DNA from: Bergeyella_A cardium | GTDB lineage: Bacteria; Bacteroidota; Bacteroidia; Flavobacteriales; Weeksellaceae | DNA length: 64,000 nucleotides | Reading direction: 5' to 3' (one strand) | Assembly (NCBI RefSeq): GCF_030012605.2 | Contig: NZ_CP114055.2 | Shown here: one piece after another, positions 49,993-57,652 of the stretch | Layout: each line of letters begins with the position of its first letter | How positions within the stretch are numbered: the first letter of the stretch is position 1 | Notes under the pieces: generated by a model | Told to the model about the DNA's origin: nothing | The model's input: only the letters and a program-made list of their open reading frames with translations | Database searches by the model: none | Made by a program: the position numbers and the translations under genes

Positions 49993-50370
49993 CCAATGAA
50001 ACCCAAGTGGAGCTAGAAACAGTGTTTCTTCTTCCAATGAAACTTAAGTGAAGCTAGAAACGCTCGAATTTTCTTCCGATGAGAAAAATATTGACAAGAT
50101 TCACGCGAATTTTCCTCCAATGAAAAAAATATTGACAAGATTCACGCGAATTTTCTTCCGATGAAAAAAATATTGGCAAGATTCACGCGAATTTTCCTCC
50201 AATGAAAAAAATATTGACAAGATTCACGCGAATTTTCTTCCGATGAAAAAAATATTGGCAAGATTCACGCGTTTCTTCCTCCGATGAGAAAAATATTGAC
50301 AAGATTCACGCGTTTCTTCCTTCAATGAGAAAAATATTGACAAGAATCACGCATTTCTTCCTCTATTTCT
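49993..50370. repeat. 41-bp-period tandem repeat array B (ca. 8-9 copies)
   Basis: Units (TCACGCG...CCNATGA-A-rich...AATATTG(A/G)CAAGAT) recur at 41 bp: TCACGCG at 50101, 50142, 50183, 50224, 50265, 50306, and TCACGCA at 50347. Units alternate between CCAATGAAAAAAATATTGA and CCGATGAAAAAAATATTGG, giving an 82-bp higher-order repeat. The preceding transitional copies at 49993 and 50034 keep the 41-bp period. The region from 50370 to the dsbD stop is AT-rich and shows nothing else. Confidence 0.8.
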
Positions 50371-50480
50371 GCTAAGGGAGTATTATAAACCACTCTCCTT
50401 AATCTCCTCACTGAAAAATTTAGGGGCAAGGATTTATAAACCCTTGCCCCTTTATATAAAATATTATGGATACTCACGAA

Positions 50481-52553
50481 CTATTTATCCTTTTTATTCT
50501 TTGAAAACCACTGAACGCCACATTCGAGGAATTTCTTGAAATCCTCCTTCTCCATATAGCCAGAGACTGGGGTATTGATGACCTTCCCGTCTGGTGTGAT
50601 GAGGACATAGTGTGGCTGTGAGTTGTTCTCAAAATTCACTTGCTGAAACATACTCCACTTATCACCAATGGTCTTGATTTTTTTCATCTGCCCACCACCT
50701 ATATCTATTTTGGTTTGCTCAGCTTCAGGGAGAGGCTCTTTGTCGTCCACATAAAGGGACGCGAGGATGAGTTCATTTTGAAGAATCGGGAGGATATCGG
50801 GCTCTGACCATACGAACTCCTCCATCTTTCGGCAGTTTTCGCAGCCATATCCTGTAAAGTCTAAGAGCACAGGCTTGTTCTCTTTCTTGGCGATTTCCAT
50901 TGCCTCGAAGAAATCGTGGGAAGGGTGCATCCCGAGTATTCCGTCTTTCTCATCATAGAAATAGCTCACATTAAGCGGAGGAAGAATCCCACTGAGGAGG
51001 GAGAGCTTTGGTCTTTCCGATGGCACAAGCCCCTGCACGAGATAAACCAAAAAGCCGATGCTCAAGAGCCCGAAAGCCTTTCTCCCATTAGAGATTTTCT
51101 CGTTCTTATTATCGTGAGGGAATCTTATCAACCCAAAAAGATAGAGGACTAAACCAAGGGTAATGATAATCCACAAAGCGATGAAAAGCTCCCTTTTGAG
51201 GAGGAAGATTTTTGAAACTAAATCTGCCTTGGAGAGGAATTTTAGCGCCAGCCCGAGTTCTATAAATCCAAGTACTACTTTTACGGTATTCATCCACCCG
51301 CCAGACTTTGGAAGCGCTTGAAGCGCCTGTGGGAAAAGCGCCAATACCCCAAACACAATAGCCCAAGAAAGCCCGAAGCCCGCCAGTGCAAAAGTGAGGA
51401 GCATAGGGACATTTGCAGAGCCTGTAACGGCACTTCCCAAGAGCGAACCGAGGATAGGTCCCGTGCAGGAGAACGATACAATCACTAAGGTAAGTGCCAT
51501 AAAGAAAATACCGATAATACCGCCTGCTTCTTCTGCTTTGGAGGACTTATTAGCGATGGAACTCGGCAGCGTGATATTATAATAACCAAAGAAGCTGCCC
51601 GCAAAGAAAATAAAGATGATAAAGAATGCGAGATTGAGCCATACATTGGTGGAAATCTCATTAAAAATATTCCCTGCGATACCGTCTATAAGGTGGAAAG
51701 GTACGCTGAGGAGTACGAAGATGAGCAGGATAAAGAACCCATAGAGCAGGGCATCTCTTCTGCCCTTTGCTTTGTCCTTCGCTGCTTTTGTAAAGAAGGA
51801 AACCGTAAGGGGAATCATCGGGAAGACGCAAGGTGTAAGCAAAGCGATAAGCCCACCTACAAAACCGAGGAAAAGGTAAGTCCAATAATTCTCCTCACCA
51901 GAGACTACGGCTTCAGCACCACAATCGGCTTGAGGGTTTTTATAATCAAGGCTCTCTATTTTCAAGTTTTTAGGGTCTAATGGAGTAGTTAGCTCTTGCT
52001 TCTGAGGTTCTTCTACGGTATTTTCCGTTGTTTGAGTTTCGGCAGGATGAAGCTCATCGGTTTTTGGGGTTGCTTCCTCTGCTTGGGAGGGAGCTTCTAC
52101 AGCGCTGAGCTTTGAAGAAAACTCGAGGGTATTGGGAGCAAGGCAGACTCTATCATTACAAGTCTGATAGGTAATCTCCGCAACTACATCTGTGGGTTTG
52201 GTTTTATCTTTTAGCTTAAATTTCTGTTTAAACACCGCCGTATTGGAGTAATAGACAATAGTTCCTCCAAATGCATCGGAATACTCTTCTATCTTTTTAC
52301 CTACTTCTACAAACTTGCCTGTGGGGAGTACATTCGCCCCAGAAATGATGTATTCGGTAGGGATTCCTGTATCTTCGGGGATGTCTTTGGAGTAAATATG
52401 CCAGCCGTTCTCCATAGTTGCAGAGAGTACTGCCTCATACTGCTCATTGCCGAGCTCTTTTACTTCAAATTTGAACTTCACAGGGTTCTTTACCTGTGCA
52501 TTTGCTATTACCCCAACGAAAAACAGGGCGTATAAAAACCATTTTCTAAGCAT
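50481..52553 (-). CDS. DsbD-like thiol:disulfide interchange protein
   Basis: 690 aa, three parts. N-terminal periplasmic domain (about 20-160) with CNDRVC (about residues 132-137) in the DsbD-alpha-like place. Membrane part (about 230-510) of eight helices, with TPCVFPMIPLTVSFFTKA and SCTGPILGSLLGSA as paired redox-cysteine segments. C-terminal thioredoxin domain with FTGYGCENCRKME (CxxC, about 570-582) in the periplasm. Transfers electrons from cytoplasmic thioredoxin to the periplasm. Convergent with the exonuclease gene across the repeats. Confidence 0.92.
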   Translation of the reverse strand: MLRKWFLYALFFVGVIANAQVKNPVKFKFEVKELGNEQYEAVLSATMENGWHIYSKDIPEDTGIPTEYIISGANVLPTGKFVEVGKKIEEYSDAFGGTIVYYSNTAVFKQKFKLKDKTKPTDVVAEITYQTCNDRVCLAPNTLEFSSKLSAVEAPSQAEEATPKTDELHPAETQTTENTVEEPQKQELTTPLDPKNLKIESLDYKNPQADCGAEAVVSGEENYWTYLFLGFVGGLIALLTPCVFPMIPLTVSFFTKAAKDKAKGRRDALLYGFFILLIFVLLSVPFHLIDGIAGNIFNEISTNVWLNLAFFIIFIFFAGSFFGYYNITLPSSIANKSSKAEEAGGIIGIFFMALTLVIVSFSCTGPILGSLLGSAVTGSANVPMLLTFALAGFGLSWAIVFGVLALFPQALQALPKSGGWMNTVKVVLGFIELGLALKFLSKADLVSKIFLLKRELFIALWIIITLGLVLYLFGLIRFPHDNKNEKISNGRKAFGLLSIGFLVYLVQGLVPSERPKLSLLSGILPPLNVSYFYDEKDGILGMHPSHDFFEAMEIAKKENKPVLLDFTGYGCENCRKMEEFVWSEPDILPILQNELILASLYVDDKEPLPEAEQTKIDIGGGQMKKIKTIGDKWSMFQQVNFENNSQPHYVLITPDGKVINTPVSGYMEKEDFKKFLECGVQWFSKNKKDK

Positions 52554-52601
52554 ATATGTCTTGTTTGAGTTTAATCGTATTAAGTTTATTTATCAATATA
52601 T

Positions 52602-53540
52602 TTAAGATTCATTATCATTAATAATCCTCACTTCTCTTTGTGGGAATGGGATATTGATTCCTGCTTTATCAAGCGCTATTTTTATCTCCTCTTGGAGGCT
52701 TTGGAATGCAGGGTGATAATCTTTCCTTGCTGCCCACGCTTGCACAGTAAGATTTACAGAACTGTCTGCTAACTCGCTTACGAATATAACAGGTACGGGG
52801 TTCTCTTTTATTCGGCTATCATTTTGGAGTACTTTTAAGATGATATCTCTGGCATCTTTTATATTGGCAGAGTAATCTATCCCTATGGTATATTCTATTC
52901 TTCGCTGAGTAATTTTAGTAAAATTCCTTATCACCGAATTTGCAAGGGTACCATTGGGGCTGAATACTTTTAAGCCCTGATTGGTGGTAAGGGTAGTATA
53001 GAGCAGGTCTATTTTCTCTACCGTACCTTCTGTGCCTGCATTGTTTTCTATATAATCTCCCACTTCAAACGGACGGAAAAGCAGGATAAGCACCCCTCCT
53101 GCAAAGTTGGAAAGCGAGCCCTGTAATGCCAAGCCTGCTGCGAGTACCAATCCCGAAAATGCACCGAGGATAGCCGTAGTCTGGAAACCTAAATTAGACG
53201 CTACCACCAGGATAAGCAGTGCATAGAGTGTAAATTTGATAATAGAAGTGAGGAAGCCACGAAGTGATGGATCTACATTTCTCTGCTCAAAACGGTTTTT
53301 GAGGATTTTAAGGAAGGTCCTGATAACAAAAAGCCCAACCACAAGCCCCAAACCCGCTCGTATAGCATCTGGAATAAAATCGATTACCCAGCCGATAAGC
53401 TTCTGAATATATAAGGTAAGGTCTGTAACCGAATTGGAAATCTCATTGCTAATATTCTCAGGTTTTATTTGCTCTAAAACCTGTTCCTTTTTATCCAACA
53501 GTGAGGGTTCGGTTGCTTTGATTATAGAATCTTCTAACAT
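52602..53540 (-). CDS. MscS-type small-conductance mechanosensitive channel
   Basis: 312 aa from the ATG at 53540 (MLEDSIIKATEPSLL); the longer frame would begin inside the promoter box. Three N-terminal membrane segments (around 50-70, 90-110, 125-165), the pore helix GLVLAAGLALQGSLSNFAGGVLILLFRPFEVGDYIE (about 132-166), then the beta domain with GTEGTVEKIDLLYTTLTTNQGLKVFSPNGTL and a C-terminal alpha/beta part. Opens under membrane tension to protect against osmotic downshock. Confidence 0.93.
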   Translation of the reverse strand: MLEDSIIKATEPSLLDKKEQVLEQIKPENISNEISNSVTDLTLYIQKLIGWVIDFIPDAIRAGLGLVVGLFVIRTFLKILKNRFEQRNVDPSLRGFLTSIIKFTLYALLILVVASNLGFQTTAILGAFSGLVLAAGLALQGSLSNFAGGVLILLFRPFEVGDYIENNAGTEGTVEKIDLLYTTLTTNQGLKVFSPNGTLANSVIRNFTKITQRRIEYTIGIDYSANIKDARDIILKVLQNDSRIKENPVPVIFVSELADSSVNLTVQAWAARKDYHPAFQSLQEEIKIALDKAGINIPFPQREVRIINDNES

Positions 53541-53558
53541 ATACAGTATTGATTTGTG

Positions 53559-53566
53559 CAAAAATA
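53559..53566 (-). promoter_or_regulatory. -7 box of the mscS-like gene
   Basis: TATTTTTG on the minus strand; transcript start predicted near 53553, 13 bases before the ATG at 53540. It decides that start. Confidence 0.55.
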
Positions 53567-53579
53567 ATAAACCCCCTCG

Positions 53580-54884
53580 CTAATCTCTAATATTTAACAG
53601 ATTTTGTGTTTCTTCGCGTGCCTGCTTCCTGCGGTCTTGCCTGTGGGGGATTATCCCTAAAACCTCAGCATCTGCATCTGTGAGTATCCAAATCCTTTGC
53701 TTTTCTATAGTGGAGAGCTTCTCATCTTTGAAGAATTTTGAAACCTTTTTTCTACCCTTCATCCCTGTGGGAAAGAATATATCTCCTGTATTTTTTCGTC
53801 TGAGTTTTAATGGGAATTTAACTCTGTGGGCATCAAATTTCCAGAGAAAAGCAGGCAAAGGCTCATCAATATAATCTGAAATACAAATGGTATTGGTATG
53901 TGCAGCATCCTCTATCACAATCTCGTGAATCTCCTGCTTGTGGGCATCATTCCTCTCCTGTAAGATAAGTTCATCTCGGTTGATAAAAAGGTAATGGCTC
54001 CCAGAGATGAAAACAGCTCCCGTTTGAGAACTAAAAATTTTCTCTATTTCGGTTAAGTTTTCAAAGCCGAAGTTTTTGAGGATTTCAAACTGTACAAAAG
54101 GGCTTTCCTCCACAAGTTTGGTTTTATTGATAACAATATCCCCTCTATCGGTATGGGATAAGCCATTAAAAACCTCATCAACTTTCCCTTCTGCAAAAGT
54201 TTTAGCTTGGCTGAGCAGATGCAGAGACTTATTAAAATTATTGAGAAAATGAGGGCTAAGCTCACTGAGGAGTGGGGAGATATGGTTTCTTATTTTATTC
54301 CTCAGATAGTCATCTTTTTTATTGGATTTATCTTCTCTGTAAGGGATTGAGCACCGCTCAGCATAATCATAAAGCTCCTCTTTTGTGAAATTGAGCAGTG
54401 GGCGGAGGATATTTTCCCCTTTTGAAGGGATGCCACAAAGCCCCTTAATACCCGAACCACGAGAAAGATTGATAATAAAAGTTTCCAACTGGTCGCCCAA
54501 ATGATGCGCCGTAACCAAGTAATCTATCCTATGCTCTTCTAAAAGACTGTAGAAAAACCTGTACCTGAGCTCCCTTGCCCAGAGCTGAATAGAGCCGCTT
54601 GCAGGCTTACCATCTCCATTAGATACACTATATAGATATACAGGAATATTCTTTTCTTGGCAGAATGCCTCCACAAGCTGCTGGTCAAGATTGGAATCCT
54701 CTCCGCGAAGATGATAATTGATATGTGCCACAAAAAGCTGAGCCCCTCCCTGAAAAACCTCAGCAAAGAGAGAGGCAAGCACCATAGAATCTACCCCACC
54801 GCTCACGGCGAGGAGGTATTTCTTCTCCCGAAAATCTACACAAAGGCGCTCGAGTTCGGCTTTAAATCTCTCAATACTTAGCAC
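53580..54884 (-). CDS. tilS: tRNA(Ile)-lysidine synthase TilS
   Basis: 434 aa, GTG start at 54884. PP-loop motif LLAVSGGVDSMVLASLF (about residues 23-39), then LFVAHINYHLRGEDSN (about 53-68) and VTAHHLGDQLETFIINLSRGSG (about 122-143), and RPLLNFTKEELYDYAERCSIPYREDKSN (about 160-187). The C-terminal domain ends KEQ...IGIIPHRQDRR. Converts C34 of tRNA-Ile(CAU) to lysidine so that it reads AUA. Essential in most bacteria. Confidence 0.96.
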   Translation of the reverse strand: MLSIERFKAELERLCVDFREKKYLLAVSGGVDSMVLASLFAEVFQGGAQLFVAHINYHLRGEDSNLDQQLVEAFCQEKNIPVYLYSVSNGDGKPASGSIQLWARELRYRFFYSLLEEHRIDYLVTAHHLGDQLETFIINLSRGSGIKGLCGIPSKGENILRPLLNFTKEELYDYAERCSIPYREDKSNKKDDYLRNKIRNHISPLLSELSPHFLNNFNKSLHLLSQAKTFAEGKVDEVFNGLSHTDRGDIVINKTKLVEESPFVQFEILKNFGFENLTEIEKIFSSQTGAVFISGSHYLFINRDELILQERNDAHKQEIHEIVIEDAAHTNTICISDYIDEPLPAFLWKFDAHRVKFPLKLRRKNTGDIFFPTGMKGRKKVSKFFKDEKLSTIEKQRIWILTDADAEVLGIIPHRQDRRKQAREETQNLLNIRD

Positions 54885-54917
54885 AGGATTTATTTCTTAA
54901 AATATTTTAAAGTTTAG

Positions 54918-54956
54918 CAAAGATAGGTATCTTTTAAAAATGAATTTGTACTTTTG
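54918..54956. promoter_or_regulatory. Divergent -7 boxes of tilS (-) and the OmpA lipoprotein gene (+)
   Basis: TATCTTTG on the minus strand (54925-54918) for tilS, and TACTTTTG on + (54949-54956) for the OmpA gene whose ATG is at 55017, a leader of about 55 bases. Confidence 0.55.
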
Positions 54957-55016
54957 ACCGCAATTAAAGGCAGTATCTGCCCAAAAATCCATTATAAAAT
55001 TTAAATCTTTATAGCA

Positions 55017-55853
55017 ATGAAAGTAATGAAATTCTTAGCCATTGGAGCAATGGCACTGGGGTTAATGAGCTGCGTGAGCAAAAAGCAGTACGACAGCCTT
55101 AACCAAAACTACAAGCAAAGCCTTGAAAACCTCGCCGAAAGACAAAGGGAGATTCAGGAGCTTAGAGGGCAAAATGCTGGGCTCGCAAGTGAGAACAGCC
55201 TGCTGAAAAGCCAAAACGACGCCCTTAAATCTTCACTCGATGCCTGCCTTTCCAACACTGGAAAGTCTTCTGCGAATATCGACAAGCTGGTGGGAGAAAT
55301 CAACGCATCTAACGCGTACATCAAACAGCTCATCGCATCCAATTCGAGAAACGACAGTTTAAATCTCGCACTGTCTAACAAACTGAAACGAACACTGGAC
55401 AATGTAGCCGACAAAGATGTAGAAGTAAAAGTACTGAAAGGCGTGGTAATGATTTCCCTCTCCGACAAAATGCTCTACCAAGTGGGCAAATATGATGTAC
55501 TCCCAGCAGCACAAGAAGTACTCGGCAAAGTGGCAAGGGTAATCAACGACTATGATACTTACAGCGTATTGATTGAAGGAAATACCGACAACACACCGCT
55601 CAACTCCTCCAATGTACCAAAAGACAACTGGGAGCTCTCCGCACTAAGGGCAACCTCCGTAGCGAAGATTCTCCAAACTCAGTTCGGCGTAAATCCTAAC
55701 AGAATTACCGCTGGCGGACGAGGAGAGTTTAACCCTAAAACAACCAACGCATCCGTTTCTGGCAGAGCCGAAAACCGTAGAACAGAAATCATCATAATGC
55801 CAAAACTGGATGAATTTATGAAGCTAATGAACATAGCTCCCGTGAAGAAATAA
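55017..55853 (+). CDS. OmpA-family lipoprotein (peptidoglycan-associated)
   Basis: 278 aa. Lipoprotein signal MKVMKFLAIGAMALGLMSC (Cys19), then a coiled coil (about 25-110, LAERQREIQELRGQNAGLASENSLLKSQNDAL), and a C-terminal OmpA domain (about 150-278) with GNTDNTPLNSSNVPKDNWELSALRATSVAKIL, NRITAGGRGEFNP, and ENRRTEIIIMPK, the diaminopimelate-binding Asp and Arg motifs. Outer membrane lipoprotein tethering the envelope to peptidoglycan. A strong terminator follows. Confidence 0.92.
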   Translation: MKVMKFLAIGAMALGLMSCVSKKQYDSLNQNYKQSLENLAERQREIQELRGQNAGLASENSLLKSQNDALKSSLDACLSNTGKSSANIDKLVGEINASNAYIKQLIASNSRNDSLNLALSNKLKRTLDNVADKDVEVKVLKGVVMISLSDKMLYQVGKYDVLPAAQEVLGKVARVINDYDTYSVLIEGNTDNTPLNSSNVPKDNWELSALRATSVAKILQTQFGVNPNRITAGGRGEFNPKTTNASVSGRAENRRTEIIIMPKLDEFMKLMNIAPVKK

Positions 55854-55876
55854 CTTTTTCATCTCTATACAGGAAG

Positions 55877-55906
55877 TCCTGAAACAAATGTTTCAGGATT
55901 TTTTTT
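55877..55906 (+). terminator. Terminator of the OmpA lipoprotein gene
   Basis: TCCTGAAAC (55877-55885) and GTTTCAGGA (55890-55898) pair around AAAT, followed by eight T residues (55899-55906). Confidence 0.9.
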
Positions 55907-55931
55907 GGGGTCAGAGAGGGTCAAAGACCAC

Positions 55932-56063
55932 TTTTTTGTGGTCTGAGACCACTTTTTTGTGGTTCAGAACTCCTTTTTTATAGTCTGAGACCACTTTTTT
56001 CCGGTTCAGAACTCCTTTTTTATAGTCTGAGACCACTTTTTTCCGGTTCAGAACTCCTTTTTT
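55932..56063. repeat. T6 tracts phased at exactly 21 bp (42-bp tandem repeat)
   Basis: Seven T6 tracts begin at 55932, 55953, 55974, 55995, 56016, 56037 and 56058, each 21 bp from the last. Alternate units read GTCTGAGACCACTTTTTT.. and GGTTCAGAACTCCTTTTTT.., a 42-bp repeat of two related 21-mers. T-tracts in helical phase favour intrinsic DNA curvature. The first two units also contain CCAC-T6-GTGG hairpins. The rest of 55907-56281 is AT-rich with the promoter at 56268. Confidence 0.85.
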
Positions 56064-56267
56064 GTGGTTAGGAACCAGAAAATTTAGGTTAAGAACCTAA
56101 AAATTGATAAAAAACAGTAAGATTTTTGCTAAAATGATAATCTCGACTTTTTATTTAGCTGGAGCTACCTCCCTACAAACTAAAAACAGATATAATCCAT
56201 AAAACCTTATACTTCGCCTCTTAGTTAAAGTTTGTGAAAATAGACGGATGGGAAAGAGAAACGAGTA

Positions 56268-56275
56268 TTTTTGCA
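56268..56275 (+). promoter_or_regulatory. -7 box with near-leaderless start
   Basis: TATTTTTG, exact match; only six bases separate it from the ATG at 56282. This selects that ATG over one at 56234 and predicts a leaderless or nearly leaderless transcript. Confidence 0.5.
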
Positions 56276-56281
56276 GGGCAA

Positions 56282-57079
56282 ATGGCGCGGTTTATTTTTA
56301 TTTTTATCGTAGTTATAGCTCAGATAAGACTGGGCGCACAGGTATTCAGAGGACAAGTCTTTATGAAAGAAGACGCACAGGTGTTCCTCAACCATATCTA
56401 TGTAACCAATCTGAGCACCCACAAAACAGTACTCACAAACTACAATGGCGAATTTAGCCTCAGTGTAAAAGCAGGTGATAAGGTGAGATTTACCTCCATT
56501 ATCTCCGAGAGGAAAGATATTAGCGTATCTCAGGAAATGCTCAACAATAGCCACAATTTTATAGAACTGAAACGAGCGTATATAGAAATCCCAGAAGTGG
56601 TGATTCGCTTCAAACCCACAGGAAACCTCCACGCTGATGTAGCGAAACTAAAAGCAGCTGAAAAGACCTTAGAAGTACGAAAGGTAATCGGGCTGCCAGA
56701 GCCTAAACTAAGCGGAGAACAAACTTCAGATCCATTAGCCTTTGCAGGCGGTGGGCTATCGCTCAACCTGAATGCAATCTACGACCTTATCTCGGGAGAA
56801 CAGAAGAAAAAAGAGCGGTTGCACGAATATGAGAAAATGACGAGAAACATTAGCGCTGTGAGAAAATACTTCGGAGACGAGTACTTCACAAGGCTGAAAA
56901 TCCCAGTAAATATGATTGATAATTTCCTTCAATTTATCTATTCATCGGACAATATCGCTCATTATATAGAGAGTAAAAACTTGGAAAGCATCGCCATCTA
57001 CATAGAAAAATATCAGCCCATCTACCTGAAACGGCTTCAAAATTCTAAAATAATGAGCTTAGAAAACTCAAAAGGATAA
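56282..57079 (+). CDS. Secreted carboxypeptidase-regulatory-like domain protein
   Basis: 265 aa from the ATG at 56282. Signal peptide MARFIFIFIVVIAQIRLGAQ (cleavage after GAQ). Then a beta domain VFRGQVFMKEDAQVFLNHIYVTNLSTHKTVLTNYNGEFSLSVKAGDKVRFTSI, the carboxypeptidase-like (CarbopepD_reg) fold, where a G.F....GD....S motif closes it. The rest is helical and unmatched. Known: such domains are common in Bacteroidota envelope proteins. Next gene starts on its stop (TAATG), so the pair is co-translated. Confidence 0.78.
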   Translation: MARFIFIFIVVIAQIRLGAQVFRGQVFMKEDAQVFLNHIYVTNLSTHKTVLTNYNGEFSLSVKAGDKVRFTSIISERKDISVSQEMLNNSHNFIELKRAYIEIPEVVIRFKPTGNLHADVAKLKAAEKTLEVRKVIGLPEPKLSGEQTSDPLAFAGGGLSLNLNAIYDLISGEQKKKERLHEYEKMTRNISAVRKYFGDEYFTRLKIPVNMIDNFLQFIYSSDNIAHYIESKNLESIAIYIEKYQPIYLKRLQNSKIMSLENSKG

Positions 57080-57594
57080 TGATATTAGCTCATCTCAACA
57101 CCTTACTTAATGCCTTAAAATCCCTTAGCTTTCCTAAGATGATGCGGGTTATTGGGCTTTTGCTCAGGCATCCTTTATTCTCGGCTCTTAGCTTCTATGC
57201 TACGATGAGAACGATTCATCAAACCCAAAAATACTTCCCCAATACTCACAATAAGAGCGGAAAAGGGAATGCCTTTAGGCACGCACTCTGGTGCTGCACC
57301 ATTCTGATGTACTGCTGTAAAATCTCCTCCCCACGCAAAGCCCTCAGCTGGTGCAAAAAGATGACAGATACACACGAAGAACTCTTCCCTAACCTCCCCC
57401 TCGAAAAGCAAATGGACCTGCATAATAACAAGGTGGGAATGGATATCTTCACAGAAATGCTCAATGGAATACACCGACAATTCTTTGAGATGAATTTCTT
57501 TATTCCCATACTCCTCGATAAGCTGAAAACAGCAGAAATTCTCAGCGATGAAAACTCAAACTCACAAAACGAACTGGTATATATAAAGGATTAA
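57079..57594 (+). CDS. DUF6973 family protein
   Basis: 171 aa. Contains NKSGKGNAFRHALWCCTILMYCC (about residues 58-80), TDTHEELFPNLPLEKQMDLHNNKVGMDIF (about 96-124), the H...N...H/N-rich DUF6973 core with a possible metal-binding set of histidines (FRHA, THEE, LHNN). No signal peptide; one weak hydrophobic segment. The start overlaps the upstream stop by one base. Function unknown; conserved beside the carboxypeptidase-like gene and comEC in related genomes as far as I recall. Confidence 0.72.
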   Translation: MILAHLNTLLNALKSLSFPKMMRVIGLLLRHPLFSALSFYATMRTIHQTQKYFPNTHNKSGKGNAFRHALWCCTILMYCCKISSPRKALSWCKKMTDTHEELFPNLPLEKQMDLHNNKVGMDIFTEMLNGIHRQFFEMNFFIPILLDKLKTAEILSDENSNSQNELVYIKD

Positions 57595-57597
57595 ACC

Positions 57598-57629
57598 TTT
57601 GGCAGTCTAAGGAAATAGACCTACTTTTG
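57598..57629 (+). promoter_or_regulatory. Full-consensus promoter of comEC
   Basis: TTTG (57598-57601), 20-bp spacer, TACTTTTG (57622-57629), ATG at 57653. Confidence 0.65.
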
Positions 57630-57652
57630 AGGGGTGTTTAATCAGAGTTTTA

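Noticed and set aside
49725..50370. CRISPR-like array
   Set aside because: All of the 41-bp unit is conserved; there are no unique spacers between constant repeats and no cas genes nearby.
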